Shown: positions 34,901 to 46,589 of the stretch, in pieces
Position numbering within the stretch: position 1 is the stretch's first letter
Layout: the number at the start of each line of letters is the position of its first letter
DNA from: Mya arenaria
Taxonomy: Eukaryota; Mollusca; Bivalvia; Myida; Myidae
Assembly: GCF_026914265.1 (NCBI RefSeq)
Contig: NC_069130.1
Span: 620,001 to 684,000, forward strand
Length of the DNA stretch: 64,000 nt
Reading direction: 5' to 3'
Notes under the pieces: model-generated
Told to the model about the DNA's origin: nothing
Seen by the model: the letters and a program-made list of their open reading frames with translations, nothing else
Database searches by the model: none
Translations under genes and position numbers: made by a program

Positions 34901-37522
34901 GGATTAGAAGATGTTTTTATAAACAATTGTTGACGCCGGACATAGACCAATCACAATAGCTCACCTGGAGCCCGAATTCTCAAGTGCAAGTAAACTAAAA
35001 ATGTTTGTGAATTGGCATAAAAGTGCACTGTCAATATGTCAAGGTGTGAAAAACTCCCACTGCCCTTACATATTAAATCATTCACCACATGTTTGTTATC
35101 CCTAGCTGAAGGTGTTGGTTGACATGTTGTTAACATTTTTGTTTAAACTAGGGCAGAACTTTGCTCAAGTTTACAATTCAATTCGACAGAGAGCAACATC
35201 AGAATTGTTAATAATGTTATTTTATTATATATGTAGTTTTGTTTACATAGTTCTGTACAGTACATGTGCTGTAATGTTTAATAACCTTACAATACAACAA
35301 GAGCTGTCGTAAGACAGCATGCTCGACTACACCGCTTTGACTTAGAAGCGAATACAATAACGATGTAATATGTGCCTGTCAAAAGCAATAAAAAAATCAA
35401 ATTATAAAGTGGAACAAGAATCGCAATGTGACAAAACAGGGTTTTAAATGATTGGCAGAAGAGATTCAGTTTCAACTGCTTTCTTCTATTTTTTGTAACA
35501 GTGACTTTGATCCTAAGGGCCCCAAACACGATCCCATGGAAGTCCTCCATAAACTCTTCCTACATATAAGTTTGGTTACAGTTTGTAACCAAAACTAAAG
35601 TTATTCAGTACCAAACAGTAATCTATATTTAGTAACAGTGACCTTCACCCTAGGGGGTCAAAAGGCAATCCAATGAAAGTTCTGCATAAACGTGTCCTAT
35701 ATACTAAGTTTGGTCACATTATGTCAACCTTTACTTGTGTTATTCAGTACTAACCATATTTCTATTTTTAGCAACAGTGACCTTGACCTAGACCATAACT
35801 CTCGGGGCACAAAACTCAATCTCAGGAAAGGTCTCTATAAACTGTTCCTTTATACCAATTTTGGTCACAATATGTAGACCCTTACTTAAGTTATTCAATA
35901 CCAACCCTTTTTAGCTCGACTATTCAAAGAATAAGGAGGGCTTTACTACTCACCCCAGCGTCCGGTTCAAGTATTAGGGCAAGTTGGGATTTTCACTTAT
36001 AACTTCAATACCCTTCGTTCAATTCACTTCACACAGTTTTTCAGGGCCATTACATAATGAGGTTAGATAACTCCATATTATCCTTTATACAAATTATGGC
36101 CCCCTGATTGACCATGGAACTTAAGATACTATATAACTTATATAGTATAAATACCCTTCATTCAATAGATTTAAAACTTCACACAGTTGTTTAGGACCAT
36201 CACACAATGTATCTAGTTGGACAACAGAGGAAAATTCTTGAATTTTAAGAGGCACAAACTCCCAAAATTGATTTCAATGAAGTACAAACTTCAAGTTTTA
36301 AATTCTTAATGACAGCCCTGTATTTATCAGCTTAAGTTATGTACTAGCTTTACATACATCAGAAACCTTATGATTACAACAATCATCAATTAAATTAAAA
36401 AAAACAGACCATATTTGTTCAAATTATTAAGAAATACGAAGTCAACAAACCGAGAATTCTTTTCGGCTGACATTAGGAACTTCCATGTTGTGTGTCGAAG
36501 GACAGATATCTTCATACTTCTTGCCAGTAAAAATCTCAATGGCAACCAAGTGCACCTAAAAATACAACAAAAAATAATGCCTGTCTTAATCTACCCCCAT
36601 TGGCCGACATTGCCCATTAGCGCATATGGCCTACTCTATCAACTACTGAATGTAAACGCATTGACCACATTTCAAATGGGTCATGTTAATATTTCAATCT
36701 TTTCTTTTTCTTAACTTTTGTATACATTTTTAACATCAGTACATCTGAAATAACCCAAACACAATAATCAAGACACAAACATCATATACACAATAACGAT
36801 CAAAATAATGCAATTAACATAACAAATAGAGGTTCACAAAGTATTTACATGACTTTCAAAATATACTTGGTTACAATAAAATACTCTGAAGTTATCTAGC
36901 CATCAACAATTGCCTTAACTAATCTTTTATTTAATTTAAATTAACTTCATAACAAGAACACCGTTTGCGGGTGCTGAACGCTGTTGTCCAGTTCTCCTTT
37001 CACTTTCATCAAATGTGTCAGGAAGTAAATGAGCACATGTTTCCCGCGCATTTCAGATGATGATTGTAAAATGTTTCTTTCTGATACTAACTTTAAGATC
37101 TAGATCTTTTAATTTTAGCTTATAAAAAAATAGTTATGAACAAAAAAAATAAAATATCAATTTTGATATTGATATTTTAGCCCTGTTGTATTTCACAGCC
37201 ATCGTTGTAAGCGGTAACTGCCGAAGTTAATCGTTAATTTACATAATGGGCGGAGTTATTGACGTCATTGAGTTTGACATAGTTACTGATTATAAAGATT
37301 ATATAGAGCTCAACCAAATGACAAATTTACCTTAGCATGCCCGTGCTTGCCAGTTTTAGAGGTTGACATTTCCACGATCTTGCATGCATGTCCCTTGATA
37401 CAAACAAACTGGCCCTTTCGCAGAGATGAGCATTGTTTTGGGATGGTTTGAGCGGAACCAGATTCACCTTGATTAAAATCTTCCTCAAGATCAATCTCTT
37501 GTTGATCAGCCATGGTGCAACT
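31927..37522 (-). CDS. EIF5A: Eukaryotic translation initiation factor 5A, 160 aa, four exons
   Basis: Coding exons are 37331-37513 (61 codons), 36451-36555 (35), 34398-34532 (45) and 31927-31986 (19 plus TAG). Every junction is phase 0 with standard sites. Exon 1 begins [13 protein letters not shown], has [20 protein letters not shown], and the hypusine lysine is residue 56. Exon 2 has [20 protein letters not shown] and THNMEVPNV. Exon 3 has the OB-fold text [20 protein letters not shown], and exon 4 is [19 protein letters not shown]. The length matches the family's usual 155-160. The start has a good context (CACCATGG), and an acceptor at 37523 shows a 5' UTR intron. It helps the ribosome past difficult peptide bonds, including proline runs, and aids termination. 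It is the likely parent-type copy of the divergent gene 8 kb downstream. Confidence 0.95.
32989..33912 (+). mobile_element. Helitron-like non-autonomous element with four ~140-bp internal repeats and 3' hairpin
   Basis: It starts near AACTAGAGCTGTC. It carries four blocks with CTATTTTTAGTAACAGTGAC, CCAGCCCCAATATCGAACTT, CTTCTGATGTTACACCTGTG and CTTTCATGAGTTATCGTCCG. It ends with ACCGACAGACCGACAAGCTC and a hairpin around CCTCAAACTTCGTTTGTGGG. This layout is typical of bivalve Helitron-like or related tandem-bearing elements. It lies in intron 3 of eIF5A. No protein is encoded. Confidence 0.65.
34655..34975 (+). mobile_element. 3' part of another Helitron-like repeat
   Basis: The stretch contains GTTGCCATGACAACCAGAGT, AGTTTCATCAAAATTGTCTA and then GACGCCGGACATAGACCAAT followed by CACAATAGCTCACCTGGAGC. 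That ending recurs in many bivalve repeats. The 5' part is not recognisable. It lies in intron 2 of eIF5A. Confidence 0.5.
35295..35907 (+). mobile_element. Helitron-like element related to 32989-33912, lacking the 3' hairpin
   Basis: It begins CAACAAGAGCTGTCGTAAGA and holds three diverged blocks with TTAGTAACAGTGACCTTCAC-like text and AAGTTTGGTCACA. It stops where a different repeat begins at about 35908, so it appears truncated or overwritten there. Confidence 0.5.
35908..36320 (+). mobile_element. 5' part of a further bivalve-type repeat
   Basis: It opens with TTTTAGCTCGACTATTCAAA and GAATAAGGAGGGC, then two similar blocks containing ACCCTTCRTTCAAT and ACTTCACACAGTT. It lies in intron 2 of eIF5A. 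The end is not clear. Confidence 0.45.
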
Positions 37523-37523
37523 C

Positions 37524-40500
37524 TGTGAATAAATACCATTTTTTAAACAAAAGGAAGGCAAAGCATTTTCTAAAGTACCCACGGGTCCGACTATCGGACC
37601 CATTCCAAAAGCAAATACAGATATTTTCCTCAATCTTCAGGAAAAATCCCCCACCCCAAAAAAATCTTTCTATTTTGGCTCTCGCAAGGGGGCGACTTGG
37701 GCGAAGTGGTCGCCTAAAATTCCCAGACCTCGCCCATTTGTATCATCAAAGCGTCATTGACTTCACCGAAATTTTAGCACATTGTAAATCTGTCAATCAG
37801 CCAGTATTTGGCCACTGTCCCATTAGTCAAAACATCGCAATAAGCCATTCATACAAATTGGTAATCTTCTAATACGATAATTGGGCCGTGTCACCAAAAC
37901 ATCGCCAGTAGGCGGAGCTTTTGAAAGTTAACCAATCAGAACGTACATTGAGAAGACGCTGATCAAATGATATAAGTTCGTTAAAATGAGAAAAGGCGAC
38001 ATAATTATGAAAAATTGTCTCAAGCATTAATGAAGTAAAAAAAATAAATATATGTATTGAATAAACAATGCAAGGCATTTAAATATTGTTGCTTTTGAAG
38101 CAGACGGTCATAGCCATCTCGGGCCATCGGCAAGTATGCGCTAAGAAAATCAATAACATGGCGTATCACCAAATATTTGATTGGTTTTAGTGAAATGTTC
38201 ATGATAAAAATTGATTTGTAAACACAATTTCTTTTTTTTTTTGCTTTATGTAGAGTTTACTTATAGTAATTTTCTCCTGTCAAAAAAAATAATCGGTGAG
38301 GTCGCCATTTTGTCAGAACAATTTTCCGAGTTAATTTTTTAACCTCCCAATATGTATTGGTAAATTTTTCATCAAGGACACTGATTTAAATGTCATTAGG
38401 TTCTTAAATGACAGCATATTTAAAATTATTCAGCCAGAGACAAGTAAATAACAGCATAGATGAATGTGACATTCGTACCCTATCCCGAACATACCAAAAC
38501 AAGATTCATTCCCCTACTATATTGAAGGTTCATTTATAAGGTCACTTTGATTATTTCAAATCCTTAGCTGTTCTTTTTTGTTTCATTTTAGATGCTTTTT
38601 TGAGATAAACTATGTGACATTGACAAATACACTTTTGCTGAGCCAAAAATGATTATTTTTTGAACATTTTATATAGTTATAGCAATCAATTTTAATGTAA
38701 ATATAAACTTAGGTGAGTGGTATGGCATAGTTTTTGTATCAGGTGTTACAAATAGTATCACTTCTCCCTGAAGTTTCCCCACTTCTCCCTAAATTGCCTG
38801 AAGGGAGAAGTCACTTCTCCCAAATTTTTCAGCCTAGTGAGAGCCCTGTAAACTCGGAAATCATTGATTTTCATCACATTCAGAGATCCTAAATATGAAA
38901 TATTATCTGTCATGATTTATTGCAAAAGATATTTACACCCCAATGATTGATATTTCAGCCATTTTGGGTCTTTTCAAGGGAAAATAAACTGATATTAGAT
39001 CATTTCCTAATTAGCAGGAGACTAGACATATTTTTCTTCCACTTTTTTTTAACTTTCGGGAAGTCTACAAGAAGGCATAATGCCCTTCAACCATGCGCTG
39101 TGAACTTTAAACGCATGTTTGACCTCCTGATTTTCCGAAATGTGTAATTAGTTTAATACCTAGTCTTTTTTGGGTGAAATGTGTTTATGCATGCAGACAT
39201 TAGCAAAAAACATGTTTATAAGATGCATGTGCAAATAGTGAAATACGACTGCATTCTTGTGGTAAGCTACCGGTACCTTCATGCAAAACGGGCAAAGGAA
39301 ACAGAATTATAGCAATTTACTGGAGCCGTCATAATTGGTTGAAATTTTTAATAAAAAACAACAACAGACTGTAGCATTGATTTTTATCAAGTGTCCGCAG
39401 AGTTTCTCAACAAATGACCACAGGGACTGGGTGCCTAAAAATATAAAAACTTTGGCCTAAGTGACAATACCCGAGCAATTCACAGTAGCATCCTCTTATG
39501 AAAGCGATGACAGACACGCCTGACAACTAGCCATGTGACAGCGGTGGCATACTTTTGAAGTGTTAATTGTAAATAGTCTCAGACACAGAATTAATAAGGC
39601 CTATACAAGTAAGGTCTGCTTATCAGTAAGTTGGCTTTTTACTGGGTGTAATTTGGCCACTTGCCTATACGCACATTATTATGGCTAACGAAATGACAAT
39701 AGGTCGGGTATTAAATGACTATCGAAAAGGTATGAAATTACCAAAAATTGCAGGGTCCAAAATGACTAGTTCCTTGGGGCTTGATCATAAGAGTGTGGCA
39801 CAACAACGCACCCAGCCCCTGTGGTCATACAAACACACACTACTCCTCATCCCATTAACCTGTTAGGCTGTACCATGGACCTATAAACCATGGATTGGCA
39901 ACTCTCATCCGTGTTTATGCGATAATATCAAACTCACGAGTGCAGCGGGATTTCATTCCGAGATCTTACTGTGTTGTCATTTTCAGTACATTGACATCGG
40001 ACGAATATATACATGTAGGCAAACATTAATTAAAATTGACTCAAATGCGCGGTACTTTTATTTGAGTTGATAATAGTCCAATTGAATCTGATTAAAATCA
40101 CAGTAATTAATTATAATTAAATCTATAACGAACAAATGGGAATGTGGAAAAAATGGGGGTGTTTTAAAAATATTGAAATTGTTTTAAGTGAAGTATTTTA
40201 TGGTTGAAATTGATCATAAAGAGTTATATTCATATTTTACCATGTAAGCGAAATGTTATTTTGCACTAAACAAGAATTTAATGCATTAAAACAAGTTGTT
40301 CACCTTTCCAATAAAACGAAAGTTGACTGACACAGAAAACAATTATGCGAAGGGGAACAACTCGATACAATCGTTAAAACTCGGCCTCCTCCGACAAAGC
40401 TTTGAGATAGACCTCGTTAAACAATCGTAACAACTCGGCCATAGCCGAAATGTTCTGAGCGATTTAAAACTGTGCCCTGAAGCCTTGCAGGTGCCCTTCA

Positions 40501-42119
40501 TGTATATATCGTTATGTTTCCACAGAATGAAATGAAGAAAAGCCGTCAAACTCATAATTATAAGTTGGATATTTATTTTTTGTGTACGGAACTAATGTAA
40601 AATAACACTATCTTGTAATATTTCATGTTTTTATGATATTTTATAGACGCTATATGCTTCAACCCGGAATCCTGATCGGAACAACTACCCACTTTTGATA
40701 CTAAACAATTTGTACGTGAAGGATTTGCCATAACAAAAATCGGAAAAAATCCGTTAACGTACAATTATTTGGACTAATTCCCGTTTAGACGTTAGGGATT
40801 GGAAGAATCCCGTATAACACGTTTATTATTTTAGACTACGTTTTATACATGTACACAACCTGTCCTATTAGTCCTATTAGTCCCAGATTGACAGATATCG
40901 GGATCCTTGATAAACAGTAAACACATGTTACTGAAACACATATAAGATATTCAAACATGGTTTTTTTTGGCAAAATGACATGTGTTTAATTGTAGGCAAC
41001 TTTCTATTTCATAGAAATTTAAATTTGTTACAGAAATAATTTCAAAATTGAGGCCGCGAGAATTCTCTGCGCAAGGACCGTTCGCTACTGTGTGCTGAGA
41101 TGGTGGACGTCTCTAGTCCGCCATAGTAAAACTATCGTCAAAAGACTCGTTGACGGCCATTTAGGTGGACTAGTCATTGCTATGGCGCAATGTTTGCTAA
41201 ACAATAACAGTCGATTTGTGTTGATTTTCTATCGAAAATTTGAAATCTATCATAAATGAGAGAATTAAGTTATTCTTTGAGAAATAACAATACATATAAA
41301 GCTGTTTTTTAACAAATACCTCTCGGCGTTTGCTCACGTGTTTCTAAATTTGCAGCTGCTAGGTAAAAGGACAGAGTGCGCATGCGTTCCACGTACGCTA
41401 GGCGGCGCTGCTACGACTGGTTTATTGAGGTTATCTTAAACTAACATTTACTATCTCTTACGCAGTGATATCCCTTGAATGCAAAAGGGAAAGTACAGTT
41501 CGTGGAGTTTGTAACGATTTGAATTATTGCCAATATTGATGATACCGATGGTTTACCTTTGGTTTGAATTTTGTCAATCTTCGATCATTTCCAATCATTT
41601 CTCATTTTATTTCGCTGTTTTGTCAATTGACCTCGCACATACCCCCCTTTTTCTGTAGTTTCATGGATACGTCGTGGACAACAAAAATGTCATTCACACG
41701 ATTAAGAATAACAAGCTAAATTAAGTCACTAACGTAAATGGAGTTTTTTGAAAGAGTTAACTCGACCTGATTTCAGCGTTTGACTGAGATTGGTCCACTT
41801 CTTCACAGTTTCGACCTAGAAAGAATGTTTCAAAATCATGATAAGTTATGTGTTTACTTGAGAAAATGGAACAAACGAATCATGCTTGGTGACTTTTAGA
41901 GAATATACTTTTTAGAACCAATATTGGAATCGCCGGAAGATTAGATGACTTTGTAAGTCTCATTTTAGGTCTCTATTGCTTTTTTTCACTCCGTTCGATA
42001 CTTGAGTTGTATCTTTCGGTCTACACTTGACTAGATCATGAAAGAAAACCTCAAATGAATGTATACGGTTCAGTTTGTTTTATTAGCTGCATATATTTGG
42101 TACATTTCAAGATCATAGA
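37524..42119. other. Upstream region of eIF5A and gene-free stretch
   Basis: The eIF5A promoter and first, untranslated exon must lie here, but they cannot be placed by reading. The rest is AT-rich with no recognisable exon. A patch at 38761-38822 repeats CACTTCTCCC several times. The open frames present have no family features. Confidence 0.35.
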
Positions 42120-43660
42120 TTATCTGACATTTATCGATGTTCAGGCTTTTCAGAAATGTAATACTTCAACCTACAGCATCAGCCGAAGTTCACCTGTTTG
42201 CCGATGATATGGTTTTGATCTCCTTCTCGGCAAACGATTAAACTATATGTTGGACATGTGCAACAACTATGCTAGCAGGTGGAAATTCTCATACAATCCG
42301 AGTAAGTGTTCCATAATAACATTTAACGATAACAACTCTCGCATTAGAATCAATTTCAAGATCGGAGATAGTGTCTTTTCAGAAACAAAAGAGTACACTC
42401 ACCTAGGTATTAAGTGTGATCATTATCTAAGCAACTCCGCGAACGTAGCGGTACCCTGTGTTAAACTTCCAGGAACATTTTGAAGCGTGTGTAATAGTGG
42501 AATTCACTCGGACACTCTAAGTCCCTTAACTTATTAAAATATACAATACCATTGTCATACCACGGAGTTTTTACGGTTGCGACTCGTGGATTTATAGATC
42601 ACATACGGATATTTTTAAACTTGAAATTAGCCATCGCTTTTTCCTGAAGTATATACAGAATTTCTACAAAAACACTAACACGGATTTTGTTCTCCACTCG
42701 CTAAGTACAGTTGCTATAGAAACTCTGATTTATTTCAAGAAATTGCAGTTCCTTGGACAATTATGCTGACTATCTAACAAGTACTTAGACAAAATGTGTA
42801 TAATAATAGACTTACACGATATGTGCTATAAGATAACCAAACGGTTTGTTTTGTACCTGAAGTTTACAAGCTACTTGCAAAGTATGATCTGAAAGTTGTC
42901 AGTGATAATTATCTTTGCACTGGAACGTTTCCTTCCATCAAAACAAATTTGGAATAATACACTTGAAATGAACGTCATACGTCGAGCCAAAGACGGACAA
43001 CTATACAGACATTGCGAACTTAATTGTCACGAATCCAATAAAAATGCGTTGGGATTTGGTCAGCTGCCAGAAGTCCACAATTAACTCCCCTGTGTAAGGC
43101 GGTGATGTCCGCAATCGGCGACATGTAATCTTCAAATTACAATAGACGGTGAAACTTGTGTGATTTGGTCACTGATCACTAGCGGATTTAGAGGGGGGCG
43201 CTTCCGGCGCGCGCCCCCTCTAAAATCGTCAAAGTTTACTTTGTATGTCATTTTAGGAGATAAAAAATAATAAAATACGCCTATAATGCATCATTTCCAA
43301 CTACAAATTGTTAATTTTTCTTGATTGCTTAACCCCCAATCCATATGCAAACAGTTTATGCCATACACTTTCGGTTCAGAGGGAGGGGTGCATGTCAAAA
43401 GGTTGCGCCCCTAAGTTACGCCCCCTCTAACGTTGATTCCTGGATCCGCCCCTGCTGATGAGTTGACAGTGCATAGAATTTGCTTTTGTGCCGCTCTGAA
43501 TGAGGCTCGGAATCGTCTGTGGGATGCTGTGTACGCACGATTAACGAAATGATACCCATGATACAATTAACACCGAAGGGATACTCAATGCAAATCTTGT
43601 TACTGTCAGTGAAAATAAATTTAAATATGGTGTTATCTTTCTCAGAAAACTGTGCCTGTA
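42120..43660 (+). mobile_element. LINE (non-LTR retrotransposon) remnant, 5'-truncated, interrupted by a MITE
   Basis: Reverse transcriptase text is readable: VHLFADDMVL with the catalytic FADD box near 42200, then FSYNPSKCSIITF and YTHLGIKCD, then IYNTIVIPRSFYGCDSW, FFLKYIQNFYKNTNTDF and KKLQFLGQLC. The last part, after an inserted MITE at 43177-43454, gives RICFCAALNEARNRLWDA. Several stops and frame changes show it is long dead. The YTHLGI and YGC.SW.. text fits the jockey/CR1-like group, although the clade is not certain. Confidence 0.75.
43177..43454. mobile_element. MITE family C, copy 1, inserted in the LINE remnant
   Basis: The left end is CACTAGCGGATTTAGAGGGG and the right end is GGATCCGCCCCTG. 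The inner edges are rich in GGGGGCGC and GCCCCCTCT. CTGAT flanks both sides (43172-43176 and 43455-43459), a 5-bp target duplication. No protein is encoded. Confidence 0.8.
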
Positions 43661-43760
43661 ACTGAATAAACATGAACAGCAGTAACACTATATCACTTGT
43701 CCGTGAAGGGTATCGATCGAATTATCCGTATACTGTGTGCGTATACCACATGATAAATTA

Positions 43761-43914
43761 TGATACACATAATAAACAAATAATCCACTTTTAGTCGTAT
43801 ATTTTTATATATTAAATATTTTGATATATCATACACTCTTGTATGAAATTTTAAAACATTTAATATGTAAATATATACGACTAAAAGTCGATTATTTGTT
43901 TCTCATCTGTATCA
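43761..43914. mobile_element. 154-bp palindromic element
   Basis: The arms carry AAACAAATAATC, ACTTTTAGTCGTATAT and their inverses, with TGATACA and TGTATCA at the edges. It could fold into one long hairpin of about 60 bp per arm with an AT-rich loop. It resembles a small MITE. Confidence 0.6.
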
Positions 43915-44266
43915 CAGAGTACTAAAACACATTTGTATGATTCTCAGTCCAAGAGATCACCCTAGGGACCAATCGCTCGACTGGCCAAAAATGCAGTCCA
44001 AATACCAAGTAACTGTGTTTAGTATCCCGCAATTCGTTTCGGCAAGCTACACTTATGTTTAGTATATTACTATGAAAGAAGGTCTCTGAATAGAAGCAAG
44101 AAAGAATCTTGTGTTTCATTGCGGCAAGGTTTAAATGGATTCATACTGAGCCATACATAATGATATGAACATAACAATAATATCCAACCTGATCTTGATA
44201 AATGTTCATAATATAACTCTTTAATTCAATATCGTGTACTATGCTCTTATCGAACAATATAAATAT

Positions 44267-44372
44267 GTGTGTGTGTGTGTGTGTGTGTGCGTGTGCGTGT
44301 GCGTGCGCGTGCGTGTGCGTGTGTGTGTGCGTGTGCGTGTGTGTGTGTTAGTGCGTGTGTGCGCGTGTGCGC

Positions 44373-44430
<58 letters not shown>
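44267..44430 (+). repeat. (GT)n/(GC)n microsatellite
   Basis: A dinucleotide tract of GT with interspersed GC runs. Alternating purine-pyrimidine sequence of this kind can adopt Z-DNA. The Cys-Val and His-Thr frames on the two strands are artefacts. Confidence 0.97.
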
Positions 44431-44437
<7 letters not shown>

Positions 44438-45419
44438 AACATATACCTTCATGTACCTTTTCATGTATAGTGTGTTCTGATTCATTGGTAAACCCATCTT
44501 TGTTATAAATCTACTTTTAAAGGAGGAAATAAAGATATCTGTCTGTATCATGTCCTGGTGACCACTTAATCGTTAATCAGTGCCATACAGTACAAGGTGC
44601 AAAATACAAGTTAAAAAATGTTTATTTAAAGTCGGGTATATGATAACAAGAAACATTAGCTCATTGAGCTATTTTCCGACATATATAAAAACATACATAC
44701 CATAACAAAACATTACAATGAACTGGTGACCTGGAAATATAGGCGCATAGTTACCAATTTGTTATAAATTGGAAAAGCATTCACAAAAGCCGCATGCAGA
44801 CTTATAAAATATGAGATGGATTAGAGCACTGTATACAATGATAACATCAACAAATTTTCCCGCCTGTACGGCCAGTCCAAAAGCGCACGGTTCCGCTTGT
44901 TGACAAAACACTTTAAAATAGTATCAATAAAAGATAATAACAAAAAGCACTTAAACAGAAAAGTTGTACGCATCATTGTGTACATGGGAATAACAGCATG
45001 GTATAGTAATGTATTGTTAAAAACAAATGTTATGAGCTTATCAGGCTAACGACGATCTCTATTGATTTCTCTCCTCTCAGCGCAGTAGTAGCGTAGACAT
45101 GGGCTAGTTTAGCAATTGTACTAATTATAAATCTATTGGACGCAGATTAAGACAGATAAAAATATAGAATTTATGGGGGTCATAAAGTAGACCAGTTTCT
45201 ATTATATACGTTTCGCTGAAAATTTAGTTTTAGGCGGTTTTAGTATTAGCCATAATTGAGTAGAGCTGTTCTGCAGATGAAACGTTGGTTGACATACCTT
45301 GACTTTGACTTGCTAAAGTATTAAAATCTCAATCATCTCTAATTAGTTCAGTGAAACACAACATAATTCTCAACCTCTTCTTATTTATAAAACAGTGTTT
45401 GCACATTGAGCACTTTAAG
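44431..45419. other. Gene-free stretch
   Basis: AT-rich sequence with no exon, RNA gene or clear mobile element. Confidence 0.4.
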
Positions 45420-45552
45420 AGGGACATGTCGAGGTGCGGATCCGCCTTTTAAATTCTAGGTAGTTTTGAGAATACCTAATTTCCTTTGGAAGGTTGTTCC
45501 ATACCTGACTAGCCCCAAAGCGGAAAGAGTTCTTCCAATATTTAGTTGTTCT
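45420..45552 (-). mobile_element. LINE 3'-end fragment cut by a MITE
   Basis: On the minus strand the text reads NSFRFGASQVWNNLPKEIRY followed by EFKRRIRTSTCPS, the familiar end region of LINE reverse transcriptase proteins (WN.LP..IR...FK). It is abruptly bordered by a family C MITE at 45553, so the rest of the LINE on that side is lost or displaced. Confidence 0.65.
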
Positions 45553-45779
45553 CAGGGGCGGGTCGAGGAATCCACGTTAGAGGGGGCATAACTTTAAGAA
45601 TTGCGCCCGTCCATGAGAACTGAAATTTATATGGTTTAAAGTGTTGACGGAGGGGGGGGGGATACTCCCCCAATAAAATTTTAACAATTTTTATTCCAAA
45701 ATGGTGCATATTGGGCGTACTTTATTGCTTTTTTGCTCCTTTATTGAAATAAAAAGTAAACATTGATGAACCGCTAGTG
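45553..45779. mobile_element. MITE family C, copy 2
   Basis: It begins CAGGGGCGGGTCGAGGAAT and ends AACCGCTAGTG, so it is the reverse orientation of copy 1. The flanks are GTTCT and GTTTT, a 5-bp duplication with one change. It also sits against LINE sequence. Confidence 0.75.
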
Positions 45780-46589
45780 GTTTTACTGATCGTACATCTA
45801 CACATTTTTCATATCTGAGATTAAATTACATGTCTTAAATGCTTCAAGGTTTTGATCACATTCTTGTGAGATACCGTATAGTACAGACATTTGTAAGTTT
45901 CAATGCATCTTACCCTGCTCAGATGTAATGTTGGCAATTGAATTCTATGAAGATTTGTTCATCATTCAAAACAATTTGTACTGTACTGAATCTTTTATAT
46001 TTTTTTCTGTTGGTCTTGCTATATTGCCAAGCAACAGGATTGTAATTGAAATTCTATATAATGATACATTTTAAAATAATAAGCTTTGTATTAATTGTCA
46101 AAAAATTGCTTAGTTTTTGAAAGATATTCAGTTGCTTAGCTGCTTTTTCAACATTTGAGAAATCAAAGGTGATCAAAGTTGACTAATCTACTTCAAAGCC
46201 TAATAGTTTAGCTTTCTCTTCACAAACAGTAGTATGATTAAGTAAATGGAGTTGCTTTATTTCTTTTACAGAATTCAAGCGAACAGAAATTGCTTGAAAT
46301 TTATCAGGGTAAACATGCATCTAATTGGAAGTGAACCAGTTAATCAAAATATTGCCTTTTTAAATTATGGTGTTGTTAAGAATAATGTTTTTTTTCAAAA
46401 GAAGTCTTAACAACATCATGATTTTTATCACACACAAAAGCGTATTATCATCTGCACAAATAAACAAGGCTGTCTTATTGATAAAGTGGAAAATGTCATC
46501 GAGAAAGATGTAAGAAGACAAGAGGCTCAAATAGTTTCACGCCTTTTAGGATGGAGTTCAATTCACAGCGTTGGGAAATCGTAAGATAC

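Noticed and set aside
43416-43688. Minus-strand frame with an apparent signal-peptide-like start
   Set aside because: It is antisense to LINE sequence and runs into a MITE end.
44234-44551. Cys/Val and His/Thr-rich frames
   Set aside because: Translations of a GT/GC dinucleotide tract.
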